From contig OY992835.1 in assembly GCA_963921425.1 (NCBI GenBank), positions 14,074,001 through 14,138,000 on the forward strand: DNA of 64,000 nucleotides. The letters run 5' to 3'. Every line of letters starts with the position of its first letter. The first letter of the stretch is position 1. Shown here piece after piece: positions 56,967 to 64,000 of this stretch. The notes beneath the pieces were generated by a model, which saw nothing but the letters and a program-made list of their open reading frames with translations, did no database searches and had not been told where the DNA came from. This DNA comes from Dryas octopetala. Lineage: Eukaryota; Streptophyta; Magnoliopsida; Rosales; Rosaceae. Both the position numbers and the translations under genes were made by a program.

Positions 56967-59900
56967 TTATGATCCTTTTCTGCTCCGACTACCAGGACCA
57001 GCTACACTCCTTGCATTGGTAGGTCCAGCTGGACTAAACAAGTCCCGATGACCCATTGGAGCATTTCCTCGGAGTACAGGTGATGAAACTTGACGGGGAG
57101 ATCCTGAACTTGACTCACTTCCTCTATGCGCCTCGGACTCCAACTTCTTCACTTCATCAGTGAGCATTGCTAACTGTTTAACAAAGGTCGTCCATCCATA
57201 AATATAGTTTGTATGAGAAAGATACTTGTTAAAATGTAACAACTAGGAACCAAAAGACGAGATTTGGGGTGTCCATCAGCATCACTTGTGCATGGCCAAG
57301 GACCAAAGGGATGGAACCCACCATATGTCAGGTCATCAAATATGTCCAGTGTGCAACCCCACTGAGCATATGAACTTTGCAGAGTAGGTAAAAATGAGTT
57401 TGTAACGTGTAGGAGTCCAAGGTTGAAATTATTAAGTGGCTCAACCTCAAGATGAAATGTTATATCAATCAAATTCCATTACGCTAGGAAAACACTTTTG
57501 AGATCAACAAAGCATCCTTACTATCTACAAATTGCAGAGTGTTATACCCGAATTTCATTCTCTCTTAACCGACACTGCAGTGCATTTATGGCAGGACTTA
57601 AGCTGCATATGATTCGAAAGAAAGTAAGTACAGCATTAAAAAAAGTCAAATTCCAGGTATAAACAACTAATAGAGAGGTGGGCATTTGATTCTAACCAAT
57701 ATTCAATTAATTTGCACATGGAAGACTGGTACATTGATGTGTGATGTATGTAGGTAAGTGGATGCACTTTCCCATCCCTAAGGAAAACCAAATCCATTAG
57801 GTTCAACAATGATTTGATTAGTATACAGTGACAGGAATATCAAAGGATCACCTCATATTTTGCAAGATTGCTTGATTATACGCCGCTCGCTCCTCTTCAT
57901 ACAGTACTCGTTGCAATTCCGTAAATGACACTAAAGGTGAATCGAGCTTAATAAGAGACAAGGTCGGTAAAACATGAAGAGGAACTTCTTTCCTGACATA
58001 CTCCGCACCACTGCATGTAAATAAATAAATAAAAAATTAAAAAAATTCAGGATTTGAACTTAAAATGGCCTTTTCCGAACCCAGAACAGGATTGGACATT
58101 GTTATTCATTAATGGATATATACGCAGATGATCCTTTTTTTTTTTTTGGTGGGCCTGACAATGTTTATCTTAAGATCAAAGAAATGTATAAGAAAATAAA
58201 GAAACATAAACAAGCCCAGAGAAACCAAAAGTCTATAGAACAAACAAGTCACAGGCTCCCCATAACATGGAAGACCATGTGCTTTAGCGAATCACACTTT
58301 ATTCATTCTTATAAAAACAACATAAATATAAGGAAAACTTGTATACCATCATTTTTTATATCCAAATTGAAATCTCAACTGAAATTTGATGCATGAAAAC
58401 ATCCTAATGCTAAAAGTTAGTAATAATCATCCATGATTGACAGAAGAGAGACATGTAAGTTGTATAGGTAGAGGACAACCTTAGATCAAGAATAAACAAT
58501 ATTGAGGATTCAGGAATAAAGAGGAAAAGCATTATTCAGTCGGGGAAACAACAAAAAAATCAAAATAGTAGATCATTCCTCAAGTCGCTTGGCTTTCGAT
58601 AATTGGCAAGAAGCCACAGATTTATGAACCATAAAATCTGGGCATTTAGTCATTTATTTTCGAGGAATTTTAAGCACCGTGGATAAACTCAGGTTTCAAA
58701 TAGGCAGTATAGCAATGTTGTTAAGTCTACTGCCAGCAATAAACTTTAAATGTTTGCAATTTATAGTAGGATTAGTAAAGTAAATTACTCCTGTTATTAT
58801 TCTGATAATATGCTAAGGCATAGCATACATAAATCATTACATTGTGTAATGAGAACAGACTCAAATCTTATGCCAATTTAATTTGTTGTTTGAAATTTTT
58901 ATAGCAAAGGTTCTATAATTTCTGTTAAATTATAACACTTTAAGGAAGGGAATGCAAGAGTAGAAATCAGCAGCTGAAGCACAGGTGAACCAAAGGGGAA
59001 TGCAGCAACTTGCCAATTTGCACCAATCACACATAATTTTCATACAATGAAGGATAAAAAAAGATACCAAGGGATCAAGTACAAACTCATGTATACCTCA
59101 TATCCAAATTAGAACGGTGCATTGCTTCTTGCATACTCTCTGACATATCCATTGGGTCTATGTCAACAATGATGTTGTCTGAAGTCCCGGTCTGGTAGTT
59201 TCCTCCAAGTCTGTCTCTTTCTTGATGGCTTGCATCAGCACTAGCAAAGAAAAGGCCCAAGTCTGAAGATCTTCCCCCACCACCCTAAGCAAATCATCCG
59301 CAATTTACGCATAGCACAAAGCGACCAGCATGAAAACAGTATCCTCTTGACAAGCAAATATGCAACAAGAAAATGTCATTACTAAAATAGAGGCTCATCA
59401 GAATTGAGCTCCTACCCAGTACGACACATCCTGTGCTTTCAGGCACTAACAAAAGCAACCAGGGCCACACACTAAAGAATTGGAAAGCGCACAACTTCAC
59501 TATGTATGCTTTTTTTTTGTTGACACAAACTTTCATTACCAAGATGGTCATATAACCTTGTAGGCCACATGCCTGCTTCCATGACACATATGATGAAATT
59601 TGAGATGGCTATTGGAAGAATAGCTAGAACAAGCCAGATCCTTCCAAAACTATGTGATAGTTTGTACATGTACTCCAGATAATATCTCTTCTATAAATCT
59701 TCATGGAAGGACAGTTAAAAGCCATTTCTAACAATATCTTACCAGTCAAAATGCACAAAGTCGAAAAGAGTTTGAATGAAACATCACCTCAGGCAAATTA
59801 TTACCACAACAAAGAGCGTGTGATGGGAACAAGACAATGTAGCCTCTATAAACAAAAACTGGCTTCATCCACGTAAGGAGGCAGCCATATGGATTTTCAG

Positions 59901-62900
59901 GTCAAACCTAGCTGCTCTTTTGATAAATATTGCTCCTATGAATACTCCAATTCAACACATTGCCTCATTTTACATTTAACTGTTATAATGAAGAATAGTA
60001 TGACTTTAATTGAAATGTAAAGGGTGGATGAGCAGGTTGTGCATGTGTATTCATGTATGTGCTTAATCTGCCTAATACAGTTAATTACAAAGCCCTCTCT
60101 CAGTCCATCAAAACCAATTAACAACTTATATTGACATACCGATCAAAATGAATGAAATTTTGCCACTTAAAAACACAAGTGTTGTCAAAATATGAAATTT
60201 TGAAACAACAAAGGCTTCCCCAGATAGATGCATAGGCCATTAGGTGTCTGCATAAAAGTATAAAACCTACATTTTGAATTTAACACGAAAGGACAGAAAC
60301 TTCTGAGTTTCATGACACATCAAGATATCTATACCATATATTTTATCAAATTATAATCAAACATTTACTCAGTGAAACAACAAGTAACAAGACTATAAAT
60401 TTGTAATCATCCATCATGAAAACTATCCCGGTTTTAGAAATATGCTGCCTGGATCAGTAAACATGTTTCTTTTCTTCCTTTTTGCACTTTTATTAGAATG
60501 GATTTAATACCTTTATAGTTCCAGAAGTTTTTGAATCAGCAGAGTCTTGTTCAGGACTCTCTGCTCTGGTAGAACCGGATCTTGCTGGTGCATTTTCTGA
60601 GGTACTTAAAGACGATTCAACTTCTATAATTGAACTTTTATTTACAGGAGATAAAGGTACAGGTCCTGACATGTGATGCTGCCTCCCATCTGAGGATTGA
60701 AAGGCAATGACTTGAATTCGTCCAACCTGGAAATTCGAAGTATGACTAAAGAGCATATTGACAAGAAAATATGTCTAGATCTGCAGGAAGTTCCCCACTA
60801 CATTACTAATAAGATGCATTTTTATTGCAAACCTTGTTTATATCTTCACTAAAACAGGAAAATATCAGCCCGATGAACCCAGGATCTAGAAGTTGATACA
60901 TTGCCTGAGTCCGCACGTCTGCGCAAAGTAGAAAGCAGCTGTAAATATCAATTTCCAGCCACTAACTATGACAGCATGTCCAACAAATAACAGTTAAATA
61001 TGATTCAGATTGAAATACTTAAAATAGTTTCAGTAGATTACTATTGTGTAACAGCATGAAATATGTATGCATGTATTATAGGTCACATTCATGGGCCACA
61101 GAACCAGACATATCCAGCTTTTAGATGTTTGACCATCCGATAGTTGAAAATGTATATGACACATTAAAAGAACCCTTTATTGTTTCATTGGAAACATTAC
61201 CTTGGAGCACAATGTACGAGGCAATCTCTCTACTTAACTCTAAAGTCTCCTCCCTCTCTCCCTCCATGACAATTTCCCTCTCCAAACTCTCCTCTCTTCA
61301 CCTTCTTCCTCCTTTACTAATTCTTCCTGCTTAACTCTAGTCTTTATTGTTATTATCTTTCTTCGAAACTATATATTAAGTTTACTTTGAGAAAACAATA
61401 GTAATATTATAACATCAGTCCGTCTACTAGATAATTAGTATTAATATATACTAGACAGTTTGAGGTGGATCACATATTTATATATGATCACAAGCAAGGT
61501 ATTTTAGGAACACAATATCCTAAAGAAAAATGTCACAAATCTGATTAATCAATAATCACCCTCCATGAAAAGAATGGGAGAATTCATCCAAAGTACAACT
61601 TTATTGTGTTATATTATTGACAACTTATACTGTTTTCATAAATAAATTCCACTAATGTTCAATTCTCTAAACCACTCACGGAAGAAGACTCTTACTGCTA
61701 ATTAGCATAGGCATAAAATAAAGCCACTCATGGTTAAAGCTTTTCTCAATTGAGTGGAATCGAATGACACATTCATGTCTAAAAACATACAGAGTGTGAC
61801 AAAAGACAAGAGCAAGGTCTTACAAGAGGAAAATCTTTTCCAAGATTTCTCTCACTTGCAACTTTTACACCTAATTGAACATCAGTCATTGGAGTTGTTG
61901 GATACACTCTGCACTCTCAACTGATGAATCTTTTGGAATTATTGTTCCGTGAACTATGTTTTCGTAAAGAAGGCTTCTGAAAAATTATCACCATAATACT
62001 GAAGCTTTTATCAAGATTACCAGAAATGATTACTAAAATCCATGGGTATCATAAATCCAAGTAATTTACTAACTAAACATACTCCACATAAAAGGTGCTG
62101 ATTATCCATGAATATATTCAGGTTTCCACCAATTTAGAAACTTTTGATACTTGCCATATAAAAATTCCAAGTAATCTTTGTAACGAAGCACTACTATTGT
62201 TATCCCAACCCTCACGACATTCAAGAATGAAACACCATAATGAATAAAATGACAGAAAGCATGGCAATTAGATAACACTCACCAACATGGGAAGGAAGAA
62301 CTGTAATATGAGGATGTGAGTGGTACCACCCAATCACTCTAGTTAATCTTCCAGTTGACTGTGTCATTCTGTGCTATAGAGTTAATTAAACAATACCAAC
62401 AACAATCCTCGGAAGTAAAAAAAAAAAACCTAAATAGAAGTGCAGCATGACACAGCTCATGAGGATGCATTCATGATTTATAATGCCCAACCAAATAGCT
62501 TTTTATGTGAATGAATTTCTACCACCACTTTAAAACTCAGGCAATGAACACTGAACACTATGTAAGAAAAAAAAAAGAATTTTAATACAAGAAATATGTA
62601 CGGCACAACCCTATCATTACACTTCTTGTGACTGGATATTTTATACCATGTAATTACGCAACCCGGGGTTTACTTGGGAAGAGATCCAAGTAATAAAGGT
62701 TAATTCTTTAGTTCATTGCATTTTTTTAATGGATTGGGCAGGAGATCATTTCGGAGGAAATTCACAGTCAAAAGTGAGCTTATTTTTTCAAATCTATAAA
62801 TATCCCCCTTAAAAGCATAGCATCTTTATACTTATACTTGAAGATCATCAACTGTAATGTTTACTATGGGGATCATGAGGACAAATAGAGCTAGCTTTTC

Positions 62901-64000
62901 TCTTTCAACATATTTCTCTACATAGAATAATTAATGATGTCAAGGACCTTTTTGGCTTTTTTATTTTTTTGTGTTGGAAATATGCAAAACATCAAAAGAT
63001 AAAGATTTCAGGAAGGTAGAACAGGCACAAAAAAAAGCATCAAGGATATGTCAGCCTGAGCTGATGCAGCAGCCAACTGCTCAGGATTAGTCTCCACGCG
63101 GTCCTTCCTCCGATCAGATCGTGTCTGAGGTGATGCTCCCCAGATCAGTGCAGTCGCCCCATTTACAGAGTTCTGAAATCCCAACATCTTAATGAGTAAG
63201 GTTTATTCACAAGGGTGTTCAAGACAAAAATATAAAATACTTGGAGAATCACCCAAATCATTAGGCCAAGGCACAGGGAGTTTTCCACTTAAATCTGCAC
63301 AATAGGATCTTAGAGTGCCAGATTGAATCACATAAAAGTATCTTTTGAAAGGAAATGGATCTTAGGGTGCACAGGAAACAAATATCCAATGGCAACATAT
63401 TGACAGAACTCATTATCAACGAGATAATGGAAGTCAGCAACCAGAAACTGAGGTGGATGTGAAATCTGTACCTGATCGATCACTCCATCTAACCTAATTC
63501 AAAACAACACCCTATGCTATGCTTCATTGCAAGTCTCTAATATGCCCAAGAGCAGGCCAAGCACATCATGTACAGGTATAGATGAATAAGCATGCTGGTT
63601 TGCTAGAAAATTTGGGCTGAGTGTTCCTTAGTTCTGTATGAATGTTCTAACGTTTGTCATGGCATGAAGAAGCTTTTCCAAAAGGAGTCTATGGAGCAAT
63701 TTAACAATGTAGCTAAGGTATTCCAATTTCATCAAGATTTAGAAAAGATTCTAGCTGAATGAGAAATAAAAGAATAACCAAGTGAATAATAGTCATTACA
63801 GAAGAAAACATAACAACGCTGCTAAAGCAGAATATTCGAAAATCAAGTTCAAGTAAGAAATCTCCATACAACTTGCTTTTAGCACAATTGTGTACTTCAT
63901 TCTTAATAAAACCCAGAGTAAATTTATTAAAGTACAACTGAAGTAGAGAAAAAACCTGAGAGCTTGTCTAGAATAAAAGAAACAGAAAGCATTGAGCATT
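56967..64000 (-). CDS. BRCC36A: BRCC36 Lys63-specific deubiquitinase (5' end outside window)
   Basis: Nine exons are visible, last to first: 56967-57173, 57548-57602, 57697-57777, 57852-58010, 59097-59284, 60511-60726, 60833-60918, 62283-62370, 63050-63172. All phases match and give 400 codons plus TAA; the first roughly 40 codons lie past the right edge. The JAMM/MPN+ metalloprotease motif is VIGWYHSHPHITVLPSHVD (H-S-H-P...S-x2-D). Upstream TALIWGASPQTRSDRRKDRV and downstream YQLLDPGFIGLIFSCFSED are typical. A serine-rich insert follows and a C-terminal helix region (PLTYIHHTSMYQSSMCKLIE; ALQCRLRENEIR). BRCC36 cleaves Lys63-linked ubiquitin in BRISC/BRCA1-A type complexes; in Arabidopsis BRCC36A supports homologous-recombination repair. 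One intron is AT-AC type. The letter A in the symbol is by resemblance only. Confidence 0.95.
62371..63049 (-). other. U12-type AT-AC intron in BRCC36
   Basis: The intron begins ATATCCTTGATG (63049 downward), which is the U12 donor consensus ATATCCTT, and ends tatagcac with the final AC at 62371-62372. A branch-site-like tttaattaactc lies close to the end. Using these ends joins codon GAC (ASAQAD) to AGA (RMTQSTG) exactly in frame and restores the conserved protein. No GT-AG pair nearby would do so. Confidence 0.9.

Noticed and set aside
61125-61334. Plus-strand frame rich in Ser and Leu
   Set aside because: It lies in a BRCC36 intron and is a translation of a CT-rich tract.
63042-63050. Frameshift or missing splice site in BRCC36
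   Set aside because: The exon end lacks GT, but ATATCCTT with an AC end is a proper U12 intron that restores the protein.

Overview
This window is nuclear DNA of a flowering plant, probably a woody eudicot. It is AT-rich, its introns are GT-AG (with one AT-AC exception), and it carries several short inverted-repeat DNA transposons. Plant-only families are present: an RPS5-like NLR, the plastid BADC protein, ASI1 with BAH and RRM domains, and a plant-type RanBP2 zinc-finger protein. The gene flavour suggests Rosaceae (Prunus-like), but that is an impression from memory and not a search result.

Left part (1-8.5 kb): a small secreted cysteine-rich gene lies beside a cut-off NLR 5' end. It is followed by a MULE-type MITE, a GRF zinc-finger gene that looks broken, a two-exon aspartate/glutamate-racemase relic, a LINE relic, and a second junction where the end of the same cysteine-rich gene is joined to an NLR LRR piece. 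This is a graveyard of fragments.

Middle (8.5-30.8 kb): two tandem copies of a roughly 10-kb segment, very alike by eye. Each holds the last four exons of an alpha/beta-hydrolase, an unknown ORF, and the 5' two thirds of an ASI1-type gene. The second copy runs on into the RRM half and gives a complete 12-exon, 588-codon ASI1 gene (25467-30777) with every splice phase matching. The first copy stops after the first RRM exon and has a 29-bp frameshifting deletion in the BAH exon. The hydrolase pieces are broken differently in the two copies. A Harbinger-type MITE sits only in copy 2, and copy 1 keeps the empty site.

Right part (32-64 kb), all on the minus strand: an intact single-exon CC-NB-LRR gene (895 aa), further MITEs and another NLR relic, a CCCH zinc-finger gene whose first finger has lost a cysteine, a complete nine-exon BADC gene, two larger non-autonomous transposons, a complete two-exon RanBP2-type zinc-finger gene, and most of BRCC36, the JAMM deubiquitinase, which runs off the right edge. 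BRCC36 contains a U12-type AT-AC intron.

The genes do not form a pathway. The window is an ordinary gene neighbourhood reshaped by tandem duplication, NLR fragmentation and MITE insertion. I do not see a clear unknown system. The most notable items are the ASI1 duplication with its extra internal exon, the AT-AC intron, and the two NLR/cysteine-rich-gene junctions.
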